This document shows, in pieces, positions 46,852-56,882 of a stretch of 64,000 nt of DNA. Below the pieces are notes generated by a model. The model saw only the letters and a program-made list of their open reading frames with translations, did not search any database and was not told the DNA's origin. Within the stretch, counting starts at the first letter, position 1; each line of letters opens with the position of its first letter. The position numbers were made by a program, and so were the translations under genes. The stretch lies in the NCBI GenBank assembly GCA_964030785.1, contig OZ034975.1, positions 35,553,269-35,617,268 on the forward strand. The letters run 5' to 3'. Source of the DNA: Siderastrea siderea (lineage: Eukaryota > Cnidaria > Anthozoa > Scleractinia > Rhizangiidae).

Positions 46852-47307
46852 GGTGCGTCGTTCGTTCCACCATCAATCATCCATTCAATTTCCCAACACA
46901 TCAAGACAACCACGCTTACGCAGTCATTTTTTCGCTGTGTCAAGTCATAGATTGAGAAGAAGGGCAACTATTTTTTGAAGAAGTTTGATCTACCTTTTAA
47001 AGGTCGATTCTTTTCACTGCAGCTAAGGATCGTTTGGGTTATCAAATTTCGAACATAAGCTCGCTCTCAAGACCAAAAATCGAGCGAAAATTTGCTTCTG
47101 GTAGGTAAGAAAATTTCGGCTAAGATAATCGTGCAGGTGTATTACATGTACTGCGTACTTCAGGTATACCCATGCAGTTTAAATTAAAGAAGCATTAACA
47201 TTTAAAGCCTGCATCGAACTGAATGCACAGTCCTTTACTCCGCGTGACAGAACATTACCTACTCAAACGCTTTCCTTTCTTTTCTTTGTTGTTGTTTTTA
47301 TCCGCAG
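46852..47307 (+). other. intron sequence, nothing recognised
   Basis: Between the LINE A tail and the next kinase exon. Confidence 0.4.
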
Positions 47308-47418
47308 CAAACGCCCCGGCTTCAGACAGAAAAGACTTGCTGTCAGAACTTGAGTTGATGAAAAAACTCAAACCACATCCTCACGTTATCAAACTGATGG
47401 GATGTGTCACCGAGAGCG
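47308..47418 (+). CDS. gene 1 exon: kinase N-lobe, alpha-C helix
   Basis: Phase 1-1, 37 codons, acceptor CCGCAG, donor GTATTG at 47419 (non-optimal). ANAPASDRKDLLSELELMKKL contains the alpha-C Glu expected to pair with the ATP-binding Lys, then KPHPHVIKLMGCVTES of strands beta 4/5. Confidence 0.93.
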
Positions 47419-47763
47419 GTATTGTATCAATTTTTGAGAAAATTATCTTGTTATCTTTTGGCTTTGCTAAAAACACAAATATACGTAGAAAAAAGAGAGA
47501 CATGGTGAATTGAAAGAAGCTATCTCAGCTACCTCAGTCGTGAACATAATGTTAGTGGTTGCAAATTCACAACGGCGTGAAACAGCCATGTTAAGTTCGG
47601 AAGACAATATATTCAGCTGAAAAGATCCTAATTCGGTTAGTCAAAGTTAACTGGGACAAACGGCGAACTTTTCGTGCGGTTGATGAGAAGCACTGCGATC
47701 TTGCATACTAAATAAGTCATAATCTTTCACTCATAGACCAATATCTTGTTTCCCCCACCATAG

Positions 47764-47954
47764 ACCCTCTTTTGGTCCTTATTGAGTACGTGCCATTTGG
47801 CGACCTGCTGGGCTACTTGAGGAAGAGTCGAGGGTTGCACGACACATACTATAAGGACCCGGATGTGAAGCCGCAGACCAATCTGACTTCAGAGCAGTTA
47901 ATGAGGTTCGCTTGGCAGATTTCTGACGGAATGTGTTATCTGTCTTCGAAAAAG
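47764..47954 (+). CDS. gene 1 exon: hinge, kinase insert and alpha-E; GC donor
   Basis: Phase 1 in, phase 0 out. DPLLVLIEYVPFGDLLGYLRKSRG (gatekeeper Ile before EYV), a short insert (LHDTYYKDPDVKPQ), then LTSEQLMRFAWQISDGMCYLSSKK. The donor is AAG|GCAAGT at 47955, a GC-AG intron. The catalytic loop [10 protein letters not shown] follows in the next exon, and no GT donor nearby keeps the protein intact. Confidence 0.92.
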
Positions 47955-48093
47955 GCAAGTTAGCCCCTCAACCCTTACCCTAACCCCCCCCCCCCCCTTC
48001 TAAAAACGTTACTTCTTTCTTCACATTAAATGATTGGCGTCTGACGTCTTGTTCTGAAACAATACGTAAATGAACAATATTTTTTTTCTCTAG

Positions 48094-48216
48094 ATTATAC
48101 ATCGTGATTTGGCAGCGAGAAATGTTCTTGTTGGTGAAGGAGAAAAGTGTAAGGTGACAGATTTTGGGATGGCGAGGAATTTGGATCAGGATGACATTTA
48201 CTCCAGAAAAAGTCGG
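48094..48216 (+). CDS. gene 1 exon: catalytic loop and DFG
   Basis: Phase 0-0, 41 codons, acceptor CTCTAG, donor GTGAGT at 48217. [16 protein letters not shown] (tyrosine-kinase type catalytic loop with HRD Asp and Asn), [15 protein letters not shown] (Mg-binding DFG), IYSRKSR (activation-loop Tyr). One Tyr stands where FGF receptors have a YY pair. Confidence 0.95.
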
Positions 48217-49059
48217 GTGAGTATTAGACATGGTATTGAATTGAACGCATGGTTGAGGGAAAAAAACGCAGTAATATTACATTTACATTCAAGGTTCTTG
48301 CGATTTTCCGATGCATAAGTACTTTTTTTAGAACTAGGTTTAAAAGTAAAAAAAGAGCCATAAACCGCACCACCGGCAATTTGCACACTGGCAACCAGAA
48401 AACTTCATTTTTGAAATATTCTTCTTGAATACATTTAGAGAGCCCAAAAGGTACGGAGGGCAATTATTTTTAAATCCTTGAAGTAATATTGGAAAATGAA
48501 ATATGAATTTGTATACTATGATTTGTCTTCTGCTCTAGATTCAATCCACTACTCCTTAAAATGTAAGATGTTTCATGTTATCCAAAAAATCAGCAACATA
48601 TCATCGCCCTTGTATCTTCAGACTCTTGAAATAAAAAAAAATAGGACTAAAGATTGATCAATTCGTCTTTACTTAATCGAACTCATGCCAGTCAATCTTT
48701 AAACAATGTCCTATTAATTCCTGGTAATGAAGGACTACAGTATTTAAGGTGAGACAGCATGAATGTCTTGTGGCAGGAGCCTGACTAATATATTTATAGC
48801 CACCAGGCACTTGAGACTTCGCCAAGCAGATATTTTCCCATACGCGTACGCCTTTCACCTGGGTCTTAGAGCCATTGACTTGAAAAAAATTCTCAAAGAA
48901 CCATCGAAATAGGCCTGGAAAAAGGCTTTCAATATCTTTGTTGAGAGTACTCCAAAACACATTCAGTCTACTGTGTTGTCACTGGTGTCATCTGCAGACA
49001 AGCGCAGAGAAAAGATACTAACCACTTGATTTAAATCATTTTTCTTTTTGCGTTCCCAG

Positions 49060-49130
49060 GGTCGTCTGCCTGTTAAATGGACTGCTTATGAAGCTCTGAT
49101 GTATGGAACATACACAACACAGAGTGATGT
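49060..49130 (+). CDS. gene 1 exon: P+1 loop and APE-equivalent
   Basis: 71 nt, phase 0 in, phase 2 out, acceptor TCCCAG, donor GTAAGT at 49131. GRLPVKWTAYEALMYGTYTTQSDV: the tyrosine-kinase LPVKW block is intact, but the APE motif reads AYE. Too short to appear as an ORF; found by splice logic. Confidence 0.93.
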
Positions 49131-49872
49131 GTAAGTGCTTAATTTTGATCAAAGAACTGTTGCTTTTTGAATTAGTCTTTTTACATATCTTGGAAATTTT
49201 TGATAACCTTCGACCCCTTGATTGTTAAGTTACGAAGTATTAATGAAGTGTTTATTGGGATCCTTGACCATTTGCATATAATTAAACACCCGCATTAAAC
49301 ACCTAACTCAAGGTCTAATGCAAGTATAAGCGACATCAAGCTACAGCGCTGGAACATTGTCGTACGATCCAGGAATGTTTGCATAAATTATCACTTATGT
49401 TTCGGGTGATATATACAACCAGACGCTCACGGTGTTAAATGCTCGTAGAAAAAGTAACAAGAAAGGTACAGTTGATAATAATTTTGCTTCACTTAACACA
49501 AGCACGCTTTGCATTGATCATTGAAAACGAAGAAAACGAACTTTAGTCTCAGGCGAACAAGGTTATTTAAGGCCTTCTTGAGCACTTTATTTTATCGTTA
49601 TTTCTTCAAAAAGACAGTTTTTCGGGGAATTTTATTTGGCGTTCTGGTCTGGATTCGGACCGCAATGTCAGGCATGCAATATGAATGGAGCATTGAAACG
49701 GACTGGAATGGACTAGTATTTATTGTGCCAGTTTTCAAGTCTCCGCTGTTGCGCTAGCCTATCTACCTACACGACCGTGCTGTCTGTTAACTGACAGTGT
49801 CATTGAAAGCGACTTCTCGTATTGACCCTGTTTAACTGAGATAACCATTCTATTTATCACATTTGTTTGCAG

Positions 49873-49913
49873 TTGGAGTTATGGCATCCTGCTGTACGAG
49901 ATTCTCACTGTAG
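49873..49913 (+). CDS. gene 1 exon: alpha-F helix
   Basis: 41 nt, phase 2 in, phase 1 out, acceptor TTGCAG, donor GTAAGT at 49914. Translation WSYGILLYEILTVG, the conserved DVWSYG.LLYEI..G helix once joined to the previous exon. Confidence 0.93.
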
Positions 49914-50159
49914 GTAAGTTGTAACCGATTATTATGTCTTTGTTGTTTTACTTTAATTCCGATTCGCCTTGAAGACGACTTACACGCGAAACCACGATGT
50001 TTAATCAGGGTGACGTAAGCTGATACGAAAAATAAATTTTTGGGAAAGACCGAGTCGGCTACGTGTGATCTGGGAGCAAGCTTACTGTGTGTCTTATATG
50101 TACGCTAAATTGATACCAGCATGCTTTTATTAAAATAAAGCAAAATTCGTGCCGTCTAG

Positions 50160-50256
50160 GTGGATCTCCATATCCGGATATAAATGCTCGCCAAATCGCT
50201 GAGAAACTTCAAGAAGGGTACAGAATGCCAAAACCAAGACACGTTGATGAAAAACT
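50160..50256 (+). CDS. gene 1 exon: kinase C-lobe, alpha-G region
   Basis: 97 nt, phase 1 in, phase 2 out, acceptor GTCTAG, donor GTGAGT at 50257. GGSPYPDINARQIAEKLQEG then YRMPKPRHVDEKL, typical of RTKs (G.SPYP......L..G.RM..P). Confidence 0.93.
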
Positions 50257-50849
50257 GTGAGTAAATTTTTGTTTGTTTGTTATGTTTCCAATTAATTTAA
50301 TAATAGGCGAAACACATTTCACGCTTCGGTAAGTCTCCCTTTCTCTGGCTGTCGTTTGCAATCTAACTGTAAAATAGGTTGAGACTAAGGCCTCAGAATC
50401 CAAAATCCCTTAATCCTAGTACTGAATAGTATATATAACTGACCTGACTGGATCGTAGTGGAGAAAACCTATCGCTATCCGTACGTTAGAAAATTGAATG
50501 ACAAGAACAAGAAAGAAAATGTGCTGATTCGCTTTTTGTTAGGTAAATTTGTCTTTAATCCAATCAAAAGGAAATTCTTCTCTGTTCAAAGATATATACT
50601 TCCAGTAAGTGCCCTAGGTCGAATTCATGATAGATGAAAAGTATGGCCGCTTTTCCTTGTGTTGATTTAAATGTTGCAGAATAGACGTCAGTGAGATTAC
50701 CTCGAGATCTTCTCGTCTGTTTGTTTTCGCATATGGTTACTTGATGTTCTCACTCTACTCACATTCCTCACGTTAGATAGCAGTCACAAGAAATGTCCCC
50801 TGTGCACTGCTTATGAGATGATTGAACCTATTTTAAAAATCATCAGGTG

Positions 50850-51406
50850 ACGGGGGGGGGGGGGGTGGATGCCATCCGCCCATATGGTTTTCTTGAATTT
50901 TTCCAAGACCAATAATTTTCTAGACGTGCCGTTTTCGGTGGTGAGAATCAGCTGCTATGGTTACGAGATCTGACGTCATAAGTAGCAGGTAGTAGAGCCA
51001 TTTTTGGAGAAAAATGCGTGTTTTTTACCCTTTTTAGGTGAAAAAGGCAAAACATGTCAACGAAAAGCAGAAAAAGTTTAATTATGTTATATTTTACATG
51101 TCCAACATCAACAATATCCATTTTTAAACGTTTTTTGACAATTTCTAATTTTCGGTAAAATCCAAGATGGCGCCCGAAATGGCGGCCATCTTCGTTAACG
51201 TCATAGCCCCCTCTCCCTCCCCAGCAGCTCGGCAACCCATAATATGCACCTCATCTTGTAGAGCACGTAACAGGCGTTCAACTAAAGGTGAAATCTTTTC
51301 GAAATATTGTAACATAACTGAAAACTAAAGGGGGTTCCATCAACCCCCCCCCCCCCCCCCCTTGTACCACGGCGTGGGTGTGACTTTGCTTGTACGTCCG
51401 AGGGTT
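50850..51406. repeat. candidate degenerate MITE ending GGGTTAA
   Basis: G-run at 50851-50866 and C-run at 51343-51361, with CAAGATGGCGCCCGAAATGG in the middle and CGTCCGAGGGTTAA at the right. It resembles the TTAA MITEs at 34826 and 37490 in composition, but the left end was not found. Confidence 0.35.
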
Positions 51407-51490
51407 AAGTACATCTGCTCTAAGCAGTGGCATCATAATCGGACTGTATTCTCGTTGCCGTTAATAATGGTTACTTTCTAAATGCATTAG

Positions 51491-51590
51491 ATATCAGATC
51501 ATGATAAAATGTTGGGAAGAAAACCCAAATGACCGCCCAACATTTGAGAAGCTAAGGAAGACGATGAAAGATATGGAGAGAAACCACAAG
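51491..51590 (+). CDS. gene 1 exon: kinase C-lobe end
   Basis: 100 nt, phase 2 in, phase 0 out, acceptor ATTAG, donor GTAAAT at 51591. YQIMIKCWEENPNDRPTFEK (conserved CW...P..RPTF, with the Arg that pairs with the AYE Glu), then LRKTMKDMERNHK. Confidence 0.95.
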
Positions 51591-52077
51591 GTAAATATAG
51601 GGAAAAAGGATAAAGGAAAAAAGTAATATTGTATAACCTATTCTGTAGTAAGATAAAATATGGTAAAAAAATAAGAAAAACGCTTTGTAGCTGTCGACTG
51701 GTTAGGGACGGAGTTTCTGCCAGTTTTAACTTCACATAACCATTCGAGAAGTATTTTTTTACATCGATGATAGGATTTCATTGTTCATATTCGATACCCA
51801 TCATATTGAATACAGCTTTACTCAGTTTAATTTAATTTAATTGGAACATAACCTTCTTTTCTCGTGCTGTGGTGAAACGAAATCCATAATCGCCATAATC
51901 GACACGAGATGCCACTCGAGTTAGATAAAAGACCCAGGAAACTAGTAGACTGTTCTTGTCAGCTCAACCCCTTAAAGTAATTGAAACGTCTGGTGTAGCG
52001 TATAAATTTTCTACAAGACGCAGTTGAAGGAAGGTCTGTTATTTATTTAGTTATTTATTTATTTATTTCATTTTCAG

Positions 52078-52146
52078 ACGTATGTCAACCTCAACAAGTA
52101 CGACAACAGCCTGTACGCTAACATCAACGATCTGACAGCAGAGTAG
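52078..52146 (+). CDS. gene 1 last exon: Tyr-rich C-terminal tail, stop
   Basis: 69 nt ending in TAG; acceptor TTTCAG. TYVNLNKYDNSLYANINDL: YVNL and YANI both match the pYxN consensus bound by the Grb2 SH2 domain (family knowledge). This predicts docking of a Grb2-type adaptor after activation. Confidence 0.93.
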   Translation, partial: TYVNLNKYDNSLYANINDLTAE

Positions 52147-53573
52147 CGGTTCATTTTTTTGACTCTGTACCAACCAGTGTTTTGCTCAACAGCATCTTTA
52201 TATGGTGGTCTGCAATACACCGAATTCAAAAATGGCGGACGCGCGGAAAAAAGCCTGGTACCTAACACCAAAACGAGGCTTATTAGGATGAACAAAAAAA
52301 TTATTTTACTGCAAACGTATGCAAACTGCACAGAAGTTAGTTCAAAATTCTGTAATAACAAGCTTCCTGGTTACAGATTTCATTCAGGATGAGTCCACGA
52401 TCCAGTTCATAATGTTTATTGCTGTGCTCCTTTTTGTAATCCGAAAGGAAACGTATACTCTTATGAGAAAAGAGTCCGATAATTTTGCTTTTCAAAGGAC
52501 CCAAACCTTTGAGGGCAATGGCTACAGAATTAAATAAACCACCTCGCAGTTTTCAATTTGTTTCTGCTCGGGCAGAAAAAACATCGAACTACTGGAAACC
52601 TAAACTAAAAATTGCCAATACTTGAGAAAATGAGCGTTCTGTCGTGCCTTGTAGTAGCCAAGGTATAGATCGCAAATTTCGACACTTTAACAGACGGCGG
52701 GAGTAATTTCTATAGCGGTATGCAAGTATCTGTCATAAAAACTTCCAGCTCTTTATACAATCTCAAAAGGAAATTGTTTGAGTAAATGAGGAAGAATCAA
52801 TTTTTTTAAAGAACGACTACAAAACACTTAGATCCAACTGGGAAATGCTCACGCCGAAATTAAGTGGGAGAATGACGAGTTAAAGTCACGCAAGTTTGCA
52901 TAGATAATTTGCGGATTTGATCTTATTTCGTTTTATGTTGGGTTCGCAATCTTGCTTACCATTCAGCGAATGCTGATATATGTAAATAATTTCCAGGGGG
53001 AAACGGTTTTAATACACGGGCTTTCAGTCGAAATAACCCTTTATACAATGTCCACATTGCGGCAAAAATCCCGTGAGAGACATTTGGCAATTTTATTTCG
53101 CAGTTTACACTCAAAGAATAGATCAACTTTATGACACGGTAATCAATATGTTTGTCCTGAAAAAAGTGCTCGAAGATTTACAAAGTCTACATATCGAGAC
53201 ACGAGTCATCTTTGCAGAGAGATAGATTGGCACGTTTTCGGTTTGTGTACAATAAATAAGGATAAATAAGAAAACAATCCATTCCTTGGCTGGTGTAGCC
53301 TTCAACTCCAACTCCAACGCTATGTCAGGTGAGAAATTAAAAAACAAACGATGAACTTCGAATCATGATCAACAGATAGATCAAGCGATACAAGCTTACC
53401 GCTATGAAATTAAGTGAGACAACTGCGGCATAAGAAGCCAATAAATTTAACTCGTAATTTTTCATGATCAGCTCCGATAGATTTCTTCCATCTAAAGAGG
53501 ATCCAGGGATGGGATCATCCTCAGTAGGGACAAAACCACATACAAAACACAAAATTTTGGATTTATCAACTGA
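52147..53573 (+). other. 3' UTR and intergenic sequence; polyadenylation signal at 52533
   Basis: AATAAA at 52533-52538 is a plausible polyadenylation signal about 390 nt after the stop of gene 1. Beyond it no exon is recognised. A minus-strand hydrophobic frame at 53337-53552 (LIYLLIM region) has no recognised domain. Confidence 0.5.
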
Positions 53574-54510
53574 GTTAATAAGGTAAATTGGTCACCGTAA
53601 AGAGATTGAAAGCTGACGTTTCGAACGTTAGCCCTTCGTCAGAGCAAATCAAGGAATTGTGGGTTGCACTTGGTTTATATAGGGAGCGTTGGAGCCACGC
53701 TATTGGTGGGAACATGGCAACGTGGAAAACAATAATAAATTAATTGGATGAAAAACGTTCATTGATACCGTGGGGATTAAGTGTGCCAATTTGAAAAATG
53801 AATTTTTGTTCTAGATTTTTAAGGCTCTCCGTGTTACCCTCGTGTAGGGAAAGGCCACAGATCGTCATATGTTGACTAGAATGATTAGGGAGATTGAAAT
53901 GTCGGGCGACTGGTTTGGATGCGTCCTTGTCATTTCTTTCAACGTCTCGTAGGTGTTCGCGGAAACGGTCCCCTAATCTCCTCCCTGTTTCACCAATGTA
54001 TATCTTTTTGCATAAAGTGCATGTTATGCAATAGATAACATTCGCAGAGGTGCATGTAAAACGATCAGTGATTTTAATCGATCGCTCGGGCCCTGTTATT
54101 TTGTCCGCATTGTGAATGAAAGGACAAGTGTTGCATCGTTTGCGCGTGCATTTAAAGGTACCTGGTTGATCATCAGATTTAAGTACACTTCTAACTAGAA
54201 AGTTCCCTATGTTTTTGTTACGTTTGAATGAAACCAATGGGGGTTGCGAAAAGATTATTCCTGTTTCGTTATCATTTTGGAGTAACCTAAAGTTCTTTAA
54301 AATGATGTTTTCGGTTGCGAGGTTATGTGGATGATAAGTGAGTGTAAATGGAATTCTCTCATTCTTTTCCTTCTGTGACGTTTGCACCACCACTCCCTAT
54401 ACATATAAACCAAGTGCAACCCACAATTCCTTGATTTGCTCTGACGAAGGGCTAACGCTCGAAACGTCAGCTTTCAATCTCTTTACAGTGGCCAATTTAC
54501 CTTATCAACA
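53574..54510 (-). mobile_element. Penelope-like element 3' part between short inverted repeats
   Basis: Arms 53574-53694 and 54394-54510 are reverse complements with few mismatches (AAGGTAAATTGG, AGAGATTGAAAGCTGACG, TCGTCAGAGCAAATCAAGG, TGCACTTGGTTTATAT) and enclose the GIY-YIG ORF. Penelope-like elements often carry terminal repeats in inverted as well as direct orientation (established). Confidence 0.8.
53740..54393 (-). CDS. Penelope-like element GIY-YIG endonuclease fragment, 217 codons
   Basis: N-terminal part holds the linker after the RT (LTYHPHNLATENIILKNF), then a Cys-rich knuckle (CTRKRCNTCPFI) and the nuclease: NVIYCITCTLCKKIYIGETG, RRLGDRFREHLRDV (catalytic Arg), and LKNLEQKFI (metal-binding Glu). 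The frame is intact, but the RT core expected upstream is missing, so the element is 5'-truncated. The start at 54393 is simply the first Met. Confidence 0.85.
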   Translation of the reverse strand: MVVQTSQKEKNERIPFTLTYHPHNLATENIILKNFRLLQNDNETGIIFSQPPLVSFKRNKNIGNFLVRSVLKSDDQPGTFKCTRKRCNTCPFIHNADKITGPERSIKITDRFTCTSANVIYCITCTLCKKIYIGETGRRLGDRFREHLRDVERNDKDASKPVARHFNLPNHSSQHMTICGLSLHEGNTESLKNLEQKFIFQIGTLNPHGINERFSSN

Positions 54511-54558
54511 CGAGTTTCCTGTGGTATAGAAAGTTGTATTGTATAAGGCATACTGTAC

Positions 54559-54943
54559 TTGTAACAACGAGTATAACAGTACTTGATTCATCAGATTCCC
54601 CTTGTTCCGCCCTGAGAGTGCATTTAAACAAGGTGGAGTCCTCATAGCTGATGTTTTTTTATCACCAGAGTGGCTTGGCCTATCTTCCCTACCCTTCCGA
54701 CATAATCCGGTGGTAACATAGGGTTAAGTTGAACAGCGCCATTCGGGTATTCCACTACCAGTGGAAAATATTGCTCGTCAGTTTTGTTATATACACGCCA
54801 AATGATAAACTTCAAATCTGCCGACTTGTTCCATGCTTAATGACTCCATGTAAAGACTGCATTGTTTCCTCTCTGAAAGTAGAGTACATTTTTTGGTTCT
54901 TTTGTAAACCAAAGGGCTCCTTTCCGTAAGTGGGCTCCAGTCC
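54559..54943 (-). pseudogene. broken V-set Ig exon, inverted paralogue of gene 2 V-set exons
   Basis: Acceptor (minus) GGTTACAG, phase 1. Translation: GTGAHLRKGALWFTKEPKNV, YFQRGNNAVFTWSH, stop TAA, then DLKFIIWRVYNKTDEQYFPL, EYPNGAVQLNPMLPPDYVGR, and, after a one-base slip at an A-run (about 54659), ISYEDSTLFKCTLRAEQ. This aligns in order with the V-set exons at 56499 and 59786 (FTWS, W, YVGRV, D...F.C). Length 385 versus 384 and 381. One stop and one frameshift mark it as a pseudogene, or an exon kept only through alternative use. Confidence 0.7.
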
Positions 54944-55262
54944 CTGTAACCGGATTTAACAAACATATGTACGTGTCACGGAGGTACAAAGATAACTTAA
55001 ACGATGTAGCATAAATACATGCAACTGAAACGACGAAAGCATGGCCAAGTTGGACGTTTGAAGTGAAGGTAGTTACAAGGTAACAGAACAAAATGCATTC
55101 CACGTTAATCCGGACTGATCTTGAAGAAGCTTTCTACGATCAGGGATCCCATTGCCTGCGCATAAAATGATCGTCTATTGCCCGGCCGTCTGTCTGTAAA
55201 ACACGACTTGTTTGAAAAACTTACGAATAAACCTCAAAGAATAGGAAAAGGAATGGACTTAC

Positions 55263-55341
55263 CGCCAGGTGAAATGAAAAACAGCAATCCAAGGAACATA
55301 CAGCAGACTGTAGGTATTTGAACAAAGTTTGCGGAACCCAT
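55263..55341 (-). CDS. signal-peptide exon of the inverted V-set gene or pseudogene
   Basis: 79-nt exon: MGSANFVQIPTVCC followed by MFLGLLFFISPGG, donor G|GTAAGT, phase 1. It has the same length and phase as the gene 2 signal exon at 58696 and joins in frame to the V-set exon at 54943. The hydrophobic core and small residues fit a secretion signal. The downstream V-set exon is broken, so the unit is probably dead. Confidence 0.6.
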
Positions 55342-55566
55342 ATTCTCTTCGTATAAAAATGACGCTCAGTTATCTCTCTGAAATGATACTCAGTTTGGTC
55401 GTGACCTAAATATAGTGCGCCAATGTCACGTACTTTTACCTAACTTTTCAGAGGGTTACGTGACGCAGCTAAACAATTCACAATCAACATCTCTTTCATA
55501 TACATACTGTTACGTTCTGATATCAGTTATTTAATTGCGGCTGGCTGAAAAACCAGCTTCGACAAG

Positions 55567-55648
55567 ATGTGTTTTTTCTTCTCAGTAGGTACATCCACAG
55601 AACTAGAATGCTGTGTTTTTATTGGGCTTTTGTTTCTTCCGTATGCTG
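55567..55648 (+). CDS. gene 2 candidate signal-peptide exon A
   Basis: ATG to donor G|GTAGGT: MCFFFSVGTSTELECC then VFIGLLFLPYAG, phase 1, matching the V-set 1 exon 850 bp downstream (joined: LPYAANQIQFTS). Parallel to the other module (GGDAGGSIQFTS). The N-region is long and acidic for a signal peptide, so the start is uncertain. Confidence 0.45.
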
Positions 55649-56498
55649 GTAGGTACGATTTAGCTTTAGCATCTTAAGCAGCTTTAGATCACTTTTTACG
55701 GTAGAAAACGTTTTGGGAACAGACGACAAAGGAATTTGACTGATCATGAAGTACAGTTCAATTTCTGAAACTGCGAAAAGCTTTATTTAATAGATGGGGG
55801 ACCGTCGCAATTTTGTATGAGGAAATCGTAAAAAGCTGCGAAAAATCGATACCGACACAGTTTAGATTGCACTGCCATCTTTTTGCATACTGGCCTTGCA
55901 ACGCGCCGAAGACAAATTCTACGATAAGACATGTGCCAGTGGGCTAATATTGAACTTTCTTTTTCATTTTTGTTCATCTGAAACGTTCAGGATTTATCTG
56001 AACCCGCCGCGTTTGTGGCTATTAGTATGCAACACTCTAAACATAGGTCTATACGTGTATATTTATTTTTTTCCATGAAACGTCTGAAGACATTAACACA
56101 GCTTACATCAAGTGCAGTTGTACAGGCAGAATTTAGGAAATCGAAATATGTACTTGCTCGTCACAGCACAAAAGCTAATTTGCTTATGTTAGAGCTCAAC
56201 AAAAAATATTGGTTGGATTGACTTGTCAGTGTTGTTTCGACTCTTGATATAGCTGCCACGTGACTGATTGCCAAAATTTCGTCGGCGGTGTCAAAATGCC
56301 CGATGGAGTGGGCTTCTGTTCGCTTGAAGCTTCGCTGAACAAGAGTCAAATGAGAGCTAGGGAGAGGGTAATAATCACGGTCGGAATGAAATGATACATT
56401 ATCAGCGCTTTCTATTAGTATTAATTTTGTTAAACAACGTTAAAAGTCGTACAGTTATTTTAATGCAATTTACTTCCAAATATTTATTTCTTTTGCAG

Positions 56499-56882
56499 CA
56501 AATCAGATACAATTCACATCAACATATCGAGGAAAGAGTGTTTCAGGACTAGTCAGTTCTTCTGTAGACTTCACTTGGAGCTTTTCTGGTGATGTTGACA
56601 GAGTTAAATGGGGAATCAAACAAGCTGGCTTTAATGACATTGATAATAACGGAAGATTAGTATCTCTAGGCAACAATGGTAAATTGCTGCCCGTAACTAT
56701 TCCAGCAGCATACGTTGGACGTGTGAGTGGAAGTCGCAGTGGTAACTTCTCTTCTGGCCAGGTTATCTTTACCCTTAGTAACATCAAAAAGAGCGACGAG
56801 AGTTTCTATGGCTGCTTGCTAACACCTTCTCACCCTTTTGATTTTACTCGGTTTGATACGGTGCGTTTGGCCATTGTAGAAG
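56499..56882 (+). CDS. gene 2 exon: V-set immunoglobulin domain 1
   Basis: Phase 1-1, 128 codons, acceptor TTGCAG, donor GTAAGT at 56883. NQIQFTSTYRGKSVSGLVSS, VDFTWSFSGDVDRVKWGIKQ, AAYVGRVSGSRSGNFSSG, FTLSNIKKSDESFYGCLL. The F-strand Y.C motif and D..FYGC are present and the C-strand Trp (KWG) is kept, but the B-strand Cys is Trp (FTWSFSG). Closest to V-set 2. Confidence 0.85.

Larger units (their letters stand above)
571..52146 (+). other. gene 1: receptor tyrosine kinase (Ig, 3x FN3, TM, kinase), 5' incomplete
   Basis: Sixteen exons were joined by hand from splice sites and domain logic. Exon lengths 267, 276, 312, 285, 120, 19, 40, 259, 111, 191, 123, 71, 41, 97, 100 and 69 keep one frame to a TAG stop, giving about 793 residues in the window. 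Order: I-set Ig, three FN3 domains, TM helix, juxtamembrane segment, kinase, Tyr-rich tail. The protein should be a single-pass plasma-membrane receptor signalling by tyrosine phosphorylation. The kinase resembles the FGFR/Tie/Ret class, but Ig plus FN3 is not diagnostic of one vertebrate family and I give no symbol. The signal peptide and probably a V-set and another Ig lie left of the window, judging from gene 2. Confidence 0.9.

Noticed and set aside
48109..48318. Kinase ORF extended past 48216
   Set aside because: Residues after RKSR do not match any kinase; GTGAGT donor and the GRLPVKW exon at 49060 explain the true continuation.
53129..53552. Minus-strand hydrophobic frames as downstream exons of the inverted V-set unit
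   Set aside because: No Ig signature and no convincing phase-1 splice pair; left unannotated.
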